Shown: positions 1 through 8,780 of the stretch, piece by piece | Layout of the letters: every line of letters begins with the position of its first letter | How positions within the stretch are numbered: the first letter of the stretch is position 1 | Assembly (NCBI GenBank): GCA_021201185.1 | Contig: JAJQFJ010000015.1 | Coordinates: 55,753 to 119,752 of the forward strand | Reading direction: 5' to 3' | Origin: Clostridiales bacterium | Lineage (GTDB): Bacteria; Bacillota; Clostridia; Oscillospirales; Oscillospiraceae | Length of the DNA: 64,000 nucleotides | Made by a program: the position numbers and the translations under genes | The notes under the pieces: generated by a model | What the model saw: only the letters and a program-made list of their open reading frames with translations | Databases searched by the model: none | What the model was told of the DNA's origin: nothing

Positions 1-1
1 C

Positions 2-1357
2 TGCAAGCAGTGTATGTGTGCCCGGCTGGAGTTGCGCTATGCCGATGCCAAGCTGGTTTTAAAGGACCTGGAGGAGTTTCGCCGGAACCCGCAGATCGTG
101 TTCCCCTATGCAGATCCATGGGACCCCAAAACAAAGGCTTCCGACTGTTCCCCCAACACTGACCACCCACAGCCTGCGGCCCCGGTCAGCTCCGTAAGGA
201 CAGTCAGCCAGACGGAGCAGAGCGTCGGAGACGGGGAGCTGGAATTCGAAAACACGGCTGCATTGGAGGCCTATGAGGATCAGCAGCGAAAAAAGGCCCG
301 CATCATCTATACCTGCGCCATTGTAGCGATCGTAGGCGTTATCATCGCAATCTGTTTTATGCTTTACCAGAATTTCCTGGAGGATATTCTAGATACGGGA
401 GATGTCTATGAGGTGCCTTCTCTCTCCGGCATGACGGTGGATGAGGCCAAGGAACTGATCGCCACCGAGCTTGGCGGACATTTTGAGGTGGTCATCTCCT
501 CCACTCAGTACGACGATTCCGTAGAGGCGGGGGATATCATCTCCCAGACGCCCTCTCACGGAAGCACGACCAAGAGCGATCTGACTACCATCAGTGTTGT
601 GGTCAGCTCCGGTGTGCTGGAGGACGACAGCATTTATATGCCAAACCTTCTCCGGAAGGATTACCGCACTGCTGAGGCGGAGCTGGAGAACGATTACGGC
701 GTGGTGGTCTCCTATGGCGACCGGGTCTATTCCGACATTATTGACGAAGGACTGATTGTCTCCACCGACCCCGTCTCCGGCTCAGTGCTGGAGGAGGGCC
801 AGTCCGTCATCCTCTATGTCAGCAAGGGGCCTGAGGTGCGGGCGGTCACTATGCCCAATCTGGTGGGTATGGACCGGGATGAGGCCGAGGAGGCCCTGGA
901 GAGTATTGGGCTGACTCTGGGCGACTGTGTGACCGTCGCCGGGAGCCGAACCGCCGGGGAAATCATCTATCAGAGCGTGAAGTACGGCAGCGAAGCGGAC
1001 CCCGGCACAGTCGTTCATGTCCAGATTAGTGATGGCTCGCTGAGTTCGGGGAACAGCACTGATACGGATACCGAAAGTACAGAAAGCTCTGACACTTCCT
1101 CCGCTGACAGTTCTTCCGGGCAGACCGCCACAACGCCGGTTTATGAGATCCTCATTCCTCTCCACACATCAGAAGAGGACACGGGAACCACGCCCACCGT
1201 ATCGGTATCGATCAATGGGGAGGTTATTCTGAATATGACCTATTCCGCAGATGCGACCCAGGCGTCTACCGTATACAGCGGGGAGATTAGCGACATCATC
1301 GTCCTGGTTGACGGGGTACAGACCAACGTCTTTACCTGTGAGGACATTTCTGAGTGA
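2..1357 (+). CDS. prkC: PASTA-domain Ser/Thr protein kinase, C-terminal part (5' end outside window)
   Basis: Partial gene: the frame is open to the window edge, so the ATG at 14 is internal and the kinase domain lies upstream. Counting from that ATG, residues 1-30 look like the last helix of a kinase domain, followed by a Pro/Ser-rich linker, one membrane helix at about 96-118, and three PASTA repeats at about 134-205, 209-275 and 280-345 (the last two open with MPNL). A Ser/Thr-rich linker and a beta-rich tail follow. In this family the PASTA repeats sense muropeptides or lipid II outside the cell and the kinase phosphorylates cell-wall and translation factors inside. Its stop overlaps the GTG start of rsgA by 4 nt, the usual kinase-rsgA pairing. 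Family assignment is secure; the symbol is by homology only. Confidence 0.9.
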   Translation, partial: CKQCMCARLELRYADAKLVLKDLEEFRRNPQIVFPYADPWDPKTKASDCSPNTDHPQPAAPVSSVRTVSQTEQSVGDGELEFENTAALEAYEDQQRKKARIIYTCAIVAIVGVIIAICFMLYQNFLEDILDTGDVYEVPSLSGMTVDEAKELIATELGGHFEVVISSTQYDDSVEAGDIISQTPSHGSTTKSDLTTISVVVSSGVLEDDSIYMPNLLRKDYRTAEAELENDYGVVVSYGDRVYSDIIDEGLIVSTDPVSGSVLEEGQSVILYVSKGPEVRAVTMPNLVGMDRDEAEEALESIGLTLGDCVTVAGSRTAGEIIYQSVKYGSEADPGTVVHVQISDGSLSSGNSTDTDTESTESSDTSSADSSSGQTATTPVYEILIPLHTSEEDTGTTPTVSVSINGEVILNMTYSADATQASTVYSGEISDIIVLVDGVQTNVFTCEDISE

Positions 1358-2250
1358 CGGGGGTCATTGTCCGCTCTCTCAGCGGCTTTTATGATGTAGA
1401 CGTTCAGGGGCAGACCCTCCGGTGTCGCGGTAGGGGCAAGCTGCGCTATCAAAAGCAGAAGCCTCTGGTGGGAGACCGGGTGGAAATCACTCCGCTCAAC
1501 GAGAGCGAGGGAGCCCTGGATTCCATCCTTCCACGGCGCAATGCCCTGGATCGTCCTGCCGTGGCCAATATGGATCAGATATTGATCGTGGCCTCCGGGG
1601 CAGTTCCGGTGACTGACCCGTTCCTGATTGACCGGATCACCGCCCTGGCCATCGCTGTGGACTGCCAGCCGGTTATCCTGTTCAACAAATGGGACCTGGT
1701 CCCGGTCCCGGAGCTGGCAGAGATTTATGCAAACGCCGGATTCACTGTCATTCCGTGCAGTGCCAGGACAGGCCAGGGGGTGGAGGAGATTCGTTCCTGT
1801 CTCCGGGATCGCATCTCCGTCTTTACCGGCAATTCAGGGGTGGGGAAGTCCAGCCTGCTCAACGCTCTGGAGGAAAGTCTGGAATTGGCCACCGGCGAGG
1901 TCAGTGCCAAGCTGGGCCGCGGGAGGCATACCACCCGGATGGTGGAGCTGTTTCGTCTCCCCGGAAATGCTCTGGCGGCAGACACCCCCGGCTTCGCCGC
2001 CTTCGACCCTCAGTCCCCTGAGCTGATGGACGCTCAGGCGTTGGCGGGCTATTTTCCGGAATTTCGCCCCTACCTGTCTGACTGTGCCTTCGTGGATTGC
2101 GCCCATGTCAGGGAAAAGGGCTGTGGTCTGCTGAAAGCGATAGAGCAGGGCAAGGTATCCAAAAGCCGTCACGACAGCTATGTGCGACTCTATCAACAGG
2201 CAAAGGAGTATCGGCCTTGGGAGAATCGAGGAAAAAACGGGCCGTCCTGA
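1354..2250 (+). CDS. rsgA: Ribosome small-subunit-dependent GTPase RsgA
   Basis: Encodes 298 residues from a GTG start whose last bases overlap the kinase stop (GTGA). It shows the circularly permuted GTPase order of this family: NKWD (G4) near residue 110, then GNSGVGKSS (G1) near 160, then DTPG (G3) near 211. An N-terminal OB-fold-like segment precedes these, and a Cys/His cluster near residues 242-258 fits the C-terminal zinc finger. RsgA is a late 30S ribosome assembly factor that checks the decoding centre and hydrolyses GTP on release. The length is normal and all motifs are intact. Confidence 0.95.
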   Translation: MTGVIVRSLSGFYDVDVQGQTLRCRGRGKLRYQKQKPLVGDRVEITPLNESEGALDSILPRRNALDRPAVANMDQILIVASGAVPVTDPFLIDRITALAIAVDCQPVILFNKWDLVPVPELAEIYANAGFTVIPCSARTGQGVEEIRSCLRDRISVFTGNSGVGKSSLLNALEESLELATGEVSAKLGRGRHTTRMVELFRLPGNALAADTPGFAAFDPQSPELMDAQALAGYFPEFRPYLSDCAFVDCAHVREKGCGLLKAIEQGKVSKSRHDSYVRLYQQAKEYRPWENRGKNGPS

Positions 2251-2891
2251 TCGGCTCAGCGTCCGGCATCCCATCAGGATTGGCAGAGCGGATTCGGCCG
2301 GATGACTTTATCATCTGTGCCGATGGTGGACGGGAGTTGGCAGAGCAGCTGGGTCTGCGTCCGGACTGGTATGTAGGTGACAATGATTCTGGTGGACGGC
2401 CGGAGGGACTGCCTGCCACCCTTTTGCCGTCGGAAAAGGATGTCTCCGACATGGAGATGGCCGTTGATCAGGCCCTCAAGCTGGGCTTCCGGGAACTGTT
2501 GCTCCTGGGCTGCACCGGTGGCAGGGGAGACCATCACCTGGCAAACCTGGGCCTTCTGGAGCAGATCGATCAGCGGGGCGGCTACGGTATTTTGCTGGAC
2601 AGGACAAACGAGATGCGTTTCCTGAGGCCCGGCAGCTACCAGATCGAAAACCGTCCCAAATACCACTATCTGGGGCTAATCCCCTTGGACGCAACAGTCA
2701 CCGGTGTTACGCTGACCGGTGTCCGCTATCCGCTGGATGATTTTACTCTTCGCCGCGGCTCTACCCGGTCGATCAGCAACGAGATCCTGCCGGGGAACAC
2801 AGCGGGAATTACCATTCGGGACGGTCACGTCTATTTAATCCGGTCACAGCCGGAGCCTATTGACCCATGCGAGAAGGAGAAAATGAAATGA
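2217..2891 (+). CDS. thiN: Thiamine pyrophosphokinase
   Basis: About 224 residues. I chose the TTG at 2217 because AAAGGAG lies 8 nt upstream and the protein then starts directly at the conserved first strand (RAVLIGS). The open frame runs further upstream but only overlaps rsgA in another frame. Motifs include CADGG, the metal-binding VGDNDS and GCTGGRGDH, which are typical of thiamine pyrophosphokinases. The enzyme transfers pyrophosphate from ATP to thiamine, giving the cofactor TPP. It follows rsgA with a 34-nt overlap. The gene rpe, often found between rsgA and thiN in Firmicutes, is absent here. The stop overlaps the next start (ATGA). Confidence 0.9.
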   Translation: MGESRKKRAVLIGSASGIPSGLAERIRPDDFIICADGGRELAEQLGLRPDWYVGDNDSGGRPEGLPATLLPSEKDVSDMEMAVDQALKLGFRELLLLGCTGGRGDHHLANLGLLEQIDQRGGYGILLDRTNEMRFLRPGSYQIENRPKYHYLGLIPLDATVTGVTLTGVRYPLDDFTLRRGSTRSISNEILPGNTAGITIRDGHVYLIRSQPEPIDPCEKEKMK

Positions 2892-4191
2892 GAAGAATGA
2901 TCGCGTTGCTTTTGACCGCTGTGCTCTGTTTACAGCTGTGTGTCCCTGCCTTTGCCACAGAGACGGTGGAAGAGGCGGCAGATGTCACGGTTGCGAATGA
3001 GGAGGAATTGGCCTCTGAGACATCTGAGACAGAGGAAGCCGCCGAAATCACGACCGATGAGGCAGAAGATACTTCCTCCGTCGCCGCTGTCTAAACAGAT
3101 GGGACAGGCGAAGATACCGTTGCCGCTACAGATGAATCGGCGGAGACGGCAATCATCGATGAAGCAGACGATGCCGGGGACGTTGCTGAAGAAGAGGAAA
3201 CTGCCGCATCTGAGGCCACTGGGGAGGCGTCGTCAGACGCCGCAGATGAGGATATCACCCTCTACAGCGGCTTTGAGGCGGACTATAACGACCCGGAATT
3301 CCTCCAGCTGCTGGAGAACGGGGCGGTTGAGGAAAATGAGGACGACGGCATCTCTACCGTTGCCACCTATTCCCACAGCAGTCAATTCAACGGATATACC
3401 ATCACCAAGGGCGTTGACGTCTCCAAGTGGAACGGCACGATCAACTGGACAAAGGTCAAGGCGTCCGGCATCAGCTTTGTGATGATTCGTTGCGGCTATC
3501 GCGGGGCCAGCGACGGGACGTTTTATAAGGACTCCATGTTTGAGACGAACGTCGAGGGTGCTCTCGCTGCCGGGCTGGAAGTGGGCGTGTACGTCTACTC
3601 TCAGGCGATCACCACCTCTGAGGCCAAAGCAGAGGCCAACCTTGCCCTCCAGATGTGTGAAGGTTATTCCATTACCCTCCCTATCGTTTTGTATTATGAG
3701 TATTATACGACCACCACTGGTCGTCTGGCGACGGCCAGCCTGACCAAGACCCAGCGGACCAATATCTGTCTGGCCTTCTGTAATACGGTGGATGCCGCTG
3801 GATACGGCGCCATGGTCTATGCCAACAAGAGTATTACTATACAGTACAGGCATGTACCTCCATCAATGGGACGACCTTTTATGGCAGCTATGACAAGGCT
3901 GGTCTTTCGATTCATTATCTCGCGGCCCCACAACTCAGCAATGCGAACAGCACCGTCTCCGGCATTACAGTGAGCTGGATCAAGGTCAGCGGAGCGACCT
4001 CCTATCTGATTTATCGTAAGACCTGTGGCTCCGGTTGGGTGAGGATCGCCACCCTGGACAGCGGCAGTATCACCAGCTATACCGACACCACCGGCGTCTC
4101 CGGCACGACCTATTACTATACCGTTCGGGCAAAGAGCGCTAACGGACTCAGCTGGTATAATCAGACGGGTGTCTCTGCCCTCTGCCAGTAA
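2888..4191 (+). pseudogene. Secreted GH25 lysozyme with fibronectin-III repeats, disrupted
   Basis: The gene starts at ATG 2888 (AAGGAG 8 nt upstream) with a clear signal peptide ending near AFA and an acidic, low-complexity linker. An in-frame TAA at 3092-3094 stops translation after 68 codons. The same frame then continues for another 245 codons through a GH25 domain beginning GVDVSKWNG (about 3409). Within the domain the expected D-x-E catalytic motif reads YYE: the codon at 3692-3694 is TAT where Asp is expected. Near 3830 the frame jumps from GH25 (ending YANKS) into the end of a fibronectin-III repeat (YYYTVQA) in the +2 frame, then one complete Fn3 repeat up to 4191. The join implies a deletion that removed the GH25 C-terminus and most of the first Fn3. 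Three independent lesions make this a confident pseudogene. Confidence 0.88.
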
Positions 4192-4222
4192 TTCCGGTCC
4201 CATATCCGCCTGACACAAACCG

Positions 4223-4275
4223 CCGACCCTCTGCATATCCTGTAACAGCAGGGTATCCAGAGGGTCGGTTTCTCT
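4223..4275 (+). terminator. Rho-independent terminator after the lysozyme pseudogene
   Basis: A long, nearly perfect inverted repeat (arms about 4223-4242 and 4249-4268, with two mismatches) ends in GGTCGG and is followed by a short pyrimidine-rich tail. It closes the kinase-rsgA-thiN-lysozyme unit. Confidence 0.7.
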
Positions 4276-4468
4276 GTTCGTCCTGTAGATGCTGCGCAGG
4301 GAAGGGGGCACGATCTTGAAAATCATTCTTTTGCGGTCGCCGAAATTTCTCTCCGGTCTGCTCAAGCTGGTCTTCCACATCGATTTCAAGGAATGACAGG
4401 TGACGATGGCGCATACTCTCTTTCAGAACCGTGTCCGGACTGACCGGACACAAAGGAGAGGATGCCTT

Positions 4469-5989
4469 TTGGAACTTGAGTTGACAGGGACCAGCGCTGA
4501 TTGCCTCGAGCTGATACAGGACAGCAGGTACAGCAGAGAGGAGACGCTGGAAATGATCGTCCCGGACGCCTGCCCGGACATAGCACAGGTAGCAGACACC
4601 TGGGGCTTCTGCTGCCTGACCCGGCGGGAGGTGACAGATTCCGGTGCACTGCTGACAGGTCGGGTCAGGGTGAACATCCTGTACATCCCGGAAGGGGGCA
4701 GAGGACTGCAAAGGCTGGAGGCAGAGCTGCCTTTTCAGCATTTGAGCGAATGTGCACAGGTGGACGGCAATGCCCGTCTGCTGGCCGATGCCTGGGTGTC
4801 CTTTACAGAGACCCGTATTTTAAACCCAAGAAAGGTTTTGATCCGCACAGATGTTTGCGAGAAGGTGCAGCTTTACCGGCTCCAGACTCTACGGGCCTAC
4901 AGTGCCCTGGCCGCCGACGATGCCCTGGGGGTCCAGACCCGGCAGCAGCAGGAGCAGACCGACCTGGTGACCCAGACTGCTGAAAAGGTCTTTATCCTGG
5001 AGGATGAGCTGAGATTGTCTGGCAGTCGGGCCATCTCTGGGGCGCCCCTGCGGCTCCGGCCAGAGGCCTGCTGCCCGGAGGCCAGGCTGATCGGCTCCAA
5101 ACTGGTGCTAAAGGGAACCGTCCGGGTCCAGGGTCTCTGGCAGGAGGATGGGGGAGAACTGATTTCCAACGGCTTTGAGCTCCCCTTTTCCCAGATGCTG
5201 GATGCCGCCGGAGTGGGGGAGGGTGCCCAGTATCAGGTACGTCTTCAGATCCAGAGCTGTCAGACCGGTCCGCTCTCCGGGGACGGGCGCACCCTGCCCA
5301 TCACCCTGGAGCTGTGCGCTCAGGCAGTCTTCTGCGAGCGCATCCCTGTCACATTGATGACAGATGCCTACAGCATTTACTACCCCACAGAGCTGCATAC
5401 AGAGCTGTGGGACATCTGCCGACAGAGCCACGAGGAATCCCGGCTGCCCGTGCGGGAGTCTGTCGCCTGTGAGCGTAACATTCAGGCGGTGTTGGACTGC
5501 CACGGAGAGCTGGGACTTGCTCAGGTGGTGAGGGACGCCGACCAATATAATGTGACCGCCCCCGTCTCCGCCACAGCTCTGTGTCTGGATGAGGAAGGAA
5601 ACCCATTTTCCGTCCTGCGCTCTTTTTCTGTCTCTTTTCAGTCCTCCTGTCCGCCGGAGCAGCAGCTTCAATGCAACTGCCTGCTGGTTCAGATAGAGGC
5701 GCTGTCCGCTGCTGCTGGGCTGGAGCTGCGGGGGATGATCACCCTGCACATCCATGCTGCGGAAAAAAGTGCGGTCGCCTGTCTGACGGGGCTGGAGGTA
5801 GATGAGGAGCATCCAAAGGAACACAGCGGACAGCCCTCTGTGGTGTTGCGCCGTCCTGCCCCATCGGAGTCCCTGTGGGACATTGCCAAGCGCTGCTCCA
5901 CCACCTGTCAAGAGATCTGCGCTGCCAACGGACTGGCAGAGGATCAGACACTGGGCGATCAGATGCTGCTGATCCCCCGGAAGCGGTGA
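4469..5989 (+). CDS. sipL: SipL-like spore coat assembly protein (SPOCS/DUF3794 domains plus LysM)
   Basis: I chose the TTG at 4469 (506 residues) because AAAGGAG lies 10 nt upstream and the protein then begins MELEL, like known SipL proteins. An ATG at 4400 is in frame but has no comparable ribosome site. The N-terminal third carries the EETLEMIVPDACPD segment typical of SPOCS domains, repeated more loosely in the middle (NITAPV-like NVTAPV, ETLEM-type strands). The C-terminus (about 455-506) is a LysM motif starting PSESLWDIAKR. In Clostridioides difficile, SipL binds SpoIVA through its LysM region and is needed for coat attachment. The next gene is spoIVA, 12 bp away, supporting the assignment. 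A CATACTCT at 4412-4419 faintly resembles a sigma-E -10, without a convincing -35. Confidence 0.88.
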   Translation: MELELTGTSADCLELIQDSRYSREETLEMIVPDACPDIAQVADTWGFCCLTRREVTDSGALLTGRVRVNILYIPEGGRGLQRLEAELPFQHLSECAQVDGNARLLADAWVSFTETRILNPRKVLIRTDVCEKVQLYRLQTLRAYSALAADDALGVQTRQQQEQTDLVTQTAEKVFILEDELRLSGSRAISGAPLRLRPEACCPEARLIGSKLVLKGTVRVQGLWQEDGGELISNGFELPFSQMLDAAGVGEGAQYQVRLQIQSCQTGPLSGDGRTLPITLELCAQAVFCERIPVTLMTDAYSIYYPTELHTELWDICRQSHEESRLPVRESVACERNIQAVLDCHGELGLAQVVRDADQYNVTAPVSATALCLDEEGNPFSVLRSFSVSFQSSCPPEQQLQCNCLLVQIEALSAAAGLELRGMITLHIHAAEKSAVACLTGLEVDEEHPKEHSGQPSVVLRRPAPSESLWDIAKRCSTTCQEICAANGLAEDQTLGDQMLLIPRKR

Positions 5990-6001
5990 GGGAGGGATCA
6001 G

Positions 6002-7480
6002 ATGGAACACGTCAAGCTCTATGAGGAAATTGCCCAGCGGACAGAAGGGGACATTTATATCGGGGTCGTAGGTCCGGTTCGGACAGGGAAGTCCACCTTC
6101 ATCAAGCGATTTATGGAGACGCTGGTGATTCCCAACATTGAAAACGTCTATCGCCGGGAGCGGGCCAGAGATGAGCTCCCCCAGTCTGGTAGTGGGCGGA
6201 CCATCATGACTGCCGAGCCAAAGTTCGTCCCGGAGGAGGCCGCACAAGTGGAGCTGGAGGGTGGTATCCGGTTTTCCGTCCGCCTGATCGACTCGGTGGG
6301 ATACCTGGTGGACGGAGCCGTGGGACAGACAGAGGGCGGCAGCCCCCGAATGGTCACCACCCCCTGGTTCGACCACGAGGTCTCTATGGCGGAGGCCGCC
6401 GAGCTGGGCACCAGAAAGGTCATCGCCGAGCACTCCACCATTGGCATCGTCGTGACCACCGACGGCACTGTCACCGAGATTCCCCGGGAGGACTATCTGG
6501 AGGCGGAGGAACGTGTTATTCAGGAGCTGAAGGCGCTGAACAAGCCCTTCCTGGTGCTGCTCAACTCCCAGGAGCCGGGCTCCGACCGGGCGAAAGCCAT
6601 CGCATCAGACCTCTCCTCCCGATATGAGGTCAGCTGTCTCCCGGTGAACTGTCTGGAGCTTCGGGAGCAGGATGTCACCCAGATCATCCAGTCCGTCCTC
6701 TATGAGTTCCCGTTACAGGAGCTGGAGCTGTTTTTGCCCTCCTGGGTGGACGCACTGCCCTATGACCACCCCATCAAATCCGGACTTTACCAGTCCATTC
6801 AGGAAATCGGCGGACAGATCGGTCGCATCCGGCAGGTACGGGACAGTCTGGCCAGGCTGGGGACCTGTGAGAGCGTCAGCCGGTGCGAGCTGTCCGGGAT
6901 AGACCTGGGCAGGGGAGTGGTCCAGGCCACCGTAGAGGTCCCAAGGGGGCTGTTCTACGAAACGCTGAGCAAGCAGTCCGGCTTTGCCGTGGGAGACGAC
7001 GGCGATCTGATCCAGCTCCTAACCCAGCTCTCCACGGTCAAACGGGAGTATGACAAGGTGAGCGACGCCCTCCGGGAGGTCCGGGAGAACGGATACGGCA
7101 TCGTCGTTCCGTCCATGGATGAGCTGACCTTGGAGGAGCCGGAGATCATGCGGCAGGGGGGACGCTACGGCGTCCGTCTCAGGGCCAGCGCACCCTCCAT
7201 CCACATGCTCCGGGCGGACATTGAGACGGTCCTCTCGCCCATCGTGGGCAGTGAAAAGCAGAGCGAGGAGATGATCCACTATCTGCTCCAGGAGTTTGAG
7301 GGGGACACCCAAAAGATCTGGGAATCCAACATCTTCGGCAAATCCTTTCACGAGCTGGTCAACGAGGACCTCCAGGGAAAGCTGAACCGGATGCCGGAGG
7401 ACGCCCGGGTCAAGCTTCGGGAGACCCTGGAGCGCATCATCAACGAGGGCACCGGAGGGCTGATCTGCATTATCCTCTGA
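6002..7480 (+). CDS. spoIVA: Stage IV sporulation protein A (coat basement-layer ATPase)
   Basis: Encodes 492 residues, full length for the family, preceded by GAGGGAGG. The N-terminus reads MEHVKLYEEIAQRTEGDIY and contains a Walker A motif GPVRTGKST at about residues 24-32. A TRAFAC-type ATPase domain follows, then the long helical and C-terminal region that mediates polymerisation. SpoIVA binds and hydrolyses ATP to self-assemble irreversibly on the outer forespore membrane, forming the platform for the coat and, indirectly, the cortex. It is expected to be made in the mother cell under sigma-E. It is the last gene of the sipL-spoIVA pair and is followed by a strong terminator. Confidence 0.97.
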   Translation: MEHVKLYEEIAQRTEGDIYIGVVGPVRTGKSTFIKRFMETLVIPNIENVYRRERARDELPQSGSGRTIMTAEPKFVPEEAAQVELEGGIRFSVRLIDSVGYLVDGAVGQTEGGSPRMVTTPWFDHEVSMAEAAELGTRKVIAEHSTIGIVVTTDGTVTEIPREDYLEAEERVIQELKALNKPFLVLLNSQEPGSDRAKAIASDLSSRYEVSCLPVNCLELREQDVTQIIQSVLYEFPLQELELFLPSWVDALPYDHPIKSGLYQSIQEIGGQIGRIRQVRDSLARLGTCESVSRCELSGIDLGRGVVQATVEVPRGLFYETLSKQSGFAVGDDGDLIQLLTQLSTVKREYDKVSDALREVRENGYGIVVPSMDELTLEEPEIMRQGGRYGVRLRASAPSIHMLRADIETVLSPIVGSEKQSEEMIHYLLQEFEGDTQKIWESNIFGKSFHELVNEDLQGKLNRMPEDARVKLRETLERIINEGTGGLICIIL

Positions 7481-7484
7481 TATG

Positions 7485-7536
7485 ATAAAAAAACGCAGAG
7501 CAGACGATACAAAGGTCTGCTCTGCACGTTTTTTTA
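7485..7536 (+). terminator. Terminator after spoIVA (probably bidirectional)
   Basis: Perfect 11-bp stem GCAGAGCAGAC / GTCTGCTCTGC (7495-7505 and 7515-7525) followed by seven T. An A-run before the stem would give a U-run on the minus strand, so it can also serve the convergent recombinase gene. Confidence 0.92.
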
Positions 7537-7558
7537 TGCAGTAAGATGTACGGAAGCC

Positions 7559-8524
7559 TCATTTTTTCCCCTTGATATGAGCCAGTGGGTTCATCTCCGC
7601 GGCGTCCGCCAGATTTTCGTTGCTGACATGGGTATAGATTTGGGTGGTGTTCAGGTGATCGTGGCCCAAAACCTCCTGCAGGGTGCGGACATCCACGCCA
7701 TTCTGGAGCATCAGCGTCGCGGCGGTGTGGCGGAGCTTGTGGGCAGAATACAGGCTGGGGTCCAGTCCGGCGGCGGCCAGAGCTTTTTTGATCATCAAAT
7801 GGACAGCACTTTTAGAAATGCGTTTTCTCTGGTTGCTGACGAACAAAGCCTCCGGATCGATCAGGGTCATGCCGTTTCTAACCACCAAATAGTTCTCCAA
7901 AGCGTCCACACAGCTATCATTTAAGTACAAAATCCGCTCTTTATTGCCTTTTCCCAGCACACGGACGGTATTTCCCTGGATGCTGGACACATTCAGGTTC
8001 ACCAGCTCGGAGATACGCAGGCCGCAGTTCAGGAAGAACACCAGAATACAGTAATCCCGCTCCTGATTTTTGCCCTGGACCGAGTTGAGCAGCCGGACGG
8101 ATTCCTCCAGAGTCAGATATCTGGGCAGAGATTTCCGAATCTTCGGCGAGTCCAGATCCTGGATGGGATTTTCCTCCAGCTTGTGGGTCTTGACGGTCAG
8201 GTATTTGAACAGCGAGCGGATGGCGGAGATCTTCCTGGCCCTGGACGCCTCGTTGAGGCCTTTTTCGCGGTTCAGGTAAGTCAGATAGCTATAGACGTCG
8301 CTGAGCGAGATTTGACGGATAAAGTCGATGTCAATATCGTCGATAGGAATCTCATTTTCCGGCATATCCCGCGGGACGACGCGCTTGAGCCGTTTCATAT
8401 AACGGAAAAAGCTCCGCAGATCAAGACAGTATTCGTCAACGGTGAGATTGGAATGACCTTTTACCGTCTCATGATAGGATAAAAAGTCACACAGCAGGGG
8501 CGATGCAAATTCTCGGTAATCCAT
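7559..8524 (-). CDS. Tyrosine recombinase, XerC/XerD family
   Basis: 321 residues from the ATG at 8524 (a TTG two codons upstream at 8530 is possible). The N-terminal half is a SAM-like core-binding domain. The C-terminal catalytic domain has GLRISELVNL (first catalytic Arg), HKLRHTAAT (His and second Arg), LGHDHLNTTQIYTHV (second His and the Tyr nucleophile). All catalytic residues are present, so it should cut and rejoin DNA. The size and single-copy chromosomal setting fit Xer-type dimer resolution better than a phage integrase: no phage genes or attachment repeats are visible. It has its own promoter and an unusual 5' leader (see 8577-8723). Confidence 0.9.
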   Translation of the reverse strand: MDYREFASPLLCDFLSYHETVKGHSNLTVDEYCLDLRSFFRYMKRLKRVVPRDMPENEIPIDDIDIDFIRQISLSDVYSYLTYLNREKGLNEASRARKISAIRSLFKYLTVKTHKLEENPIQDLDSPKIRKSLPRYLTLEESVRLLNSVQGKNQERDYCILVFFLNCGLRISELVNLNVSSIQGNTVRVLGKGNKERILYLNDSCVDALENYLVVRNGMTLIDPEALFVSNQRKRISKSAVHLMIKKALAAAGLDPSLYSAHKLRHTAATLMLQNGVDVRTLQEVLGHDHLNTTQIYTHVSNENLADAAEMNPLAHIKGKK

Positions 8525-8576
8525 GGTCAAAATCAGGGGTACCCCGGCCCGGTCAGGCGGTTTTCACCTCCCTCAA

Positions 8577-8604
8577 CCTGAACAAAATTTTTATTTTGTT
8601 CAGG
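8577..8604 (-). repeat. Perfect AT-rich inverted repeat in the recombinase leader
   Basis: Arms CCTGAACAAAAT and ATTTTGTTCAGG (12 bp, perfect) around TTTT. It lies between the terminator-like hairpin and a purine-rich GAGGGAGGTG on the minus strand. It could be an operator or an RNA hairpin. It is not a standard terminator, because no T-run follows on either strand, nor a LexA box, because the spacing is too wide. Confidence 0.6.
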
Positions 8605-8615
8605 TTTGTGTCTTG

Positions 8616-8647
8616 GAAAAAAGCGGCCTTTCGCTTCGCAGCCGCTT
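8616..8647 (-). terminator. Terminator-like hairpin inside the recombinase 5' leader
   Basis: On the minus strand, AAGCGGC (8647-8641) pairs with GCCGCTT (8627-8621) and is followed by a U-run (8622-8617). It lies about 40-70 nt downstream of the predicted transcription start and about 90 nt upstream of the start codon. It is therefore either an attenuator or the end of a short separate RNA. Confidence 0.6.
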
Positions 8648-8694
8648 CTCTCAGGCGGAGTCCCCTGCCTCCTGTTCCTTGTTTGATTGGCTCC

Positions 8695-8723
8695 AGCATA
8701 CCACACCGACAGATTTCTGTCAA
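8695..8723 (-). promoter_or_regulatory. Sigma-A-type promoter for the recombinase gene
   Basis: Minus strand TTGACA (8723-8718), 17-bp spacer, TATGCT (8700-8695). The -35 is perfect. Predicted start is near 8688, giving a leader of about 165 nt. Confidence 0.7.
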
Positions 8724-8780
8724 GAACGGCATGACAGAAACAGCCACAAATAACAGACCGGGCAGCATAACCGAGCCCGT

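Noticed and set aside
4400..4425. Sigma-E-type promoter before sipL (CATACTCT at 4412-4419)
   Set aside because: Only a partial -10 match and no credible -35 at the right distance. Regulation by sigma-E is expected from biology but not shown by the sequence.
7559..8524. The recombinase as integrase of a prophage or integrative element
   Set aside because: No phage, plasmid or conjugation genes and no tRNA or direct-repeat attachment site nearby; neighbours are core genes.
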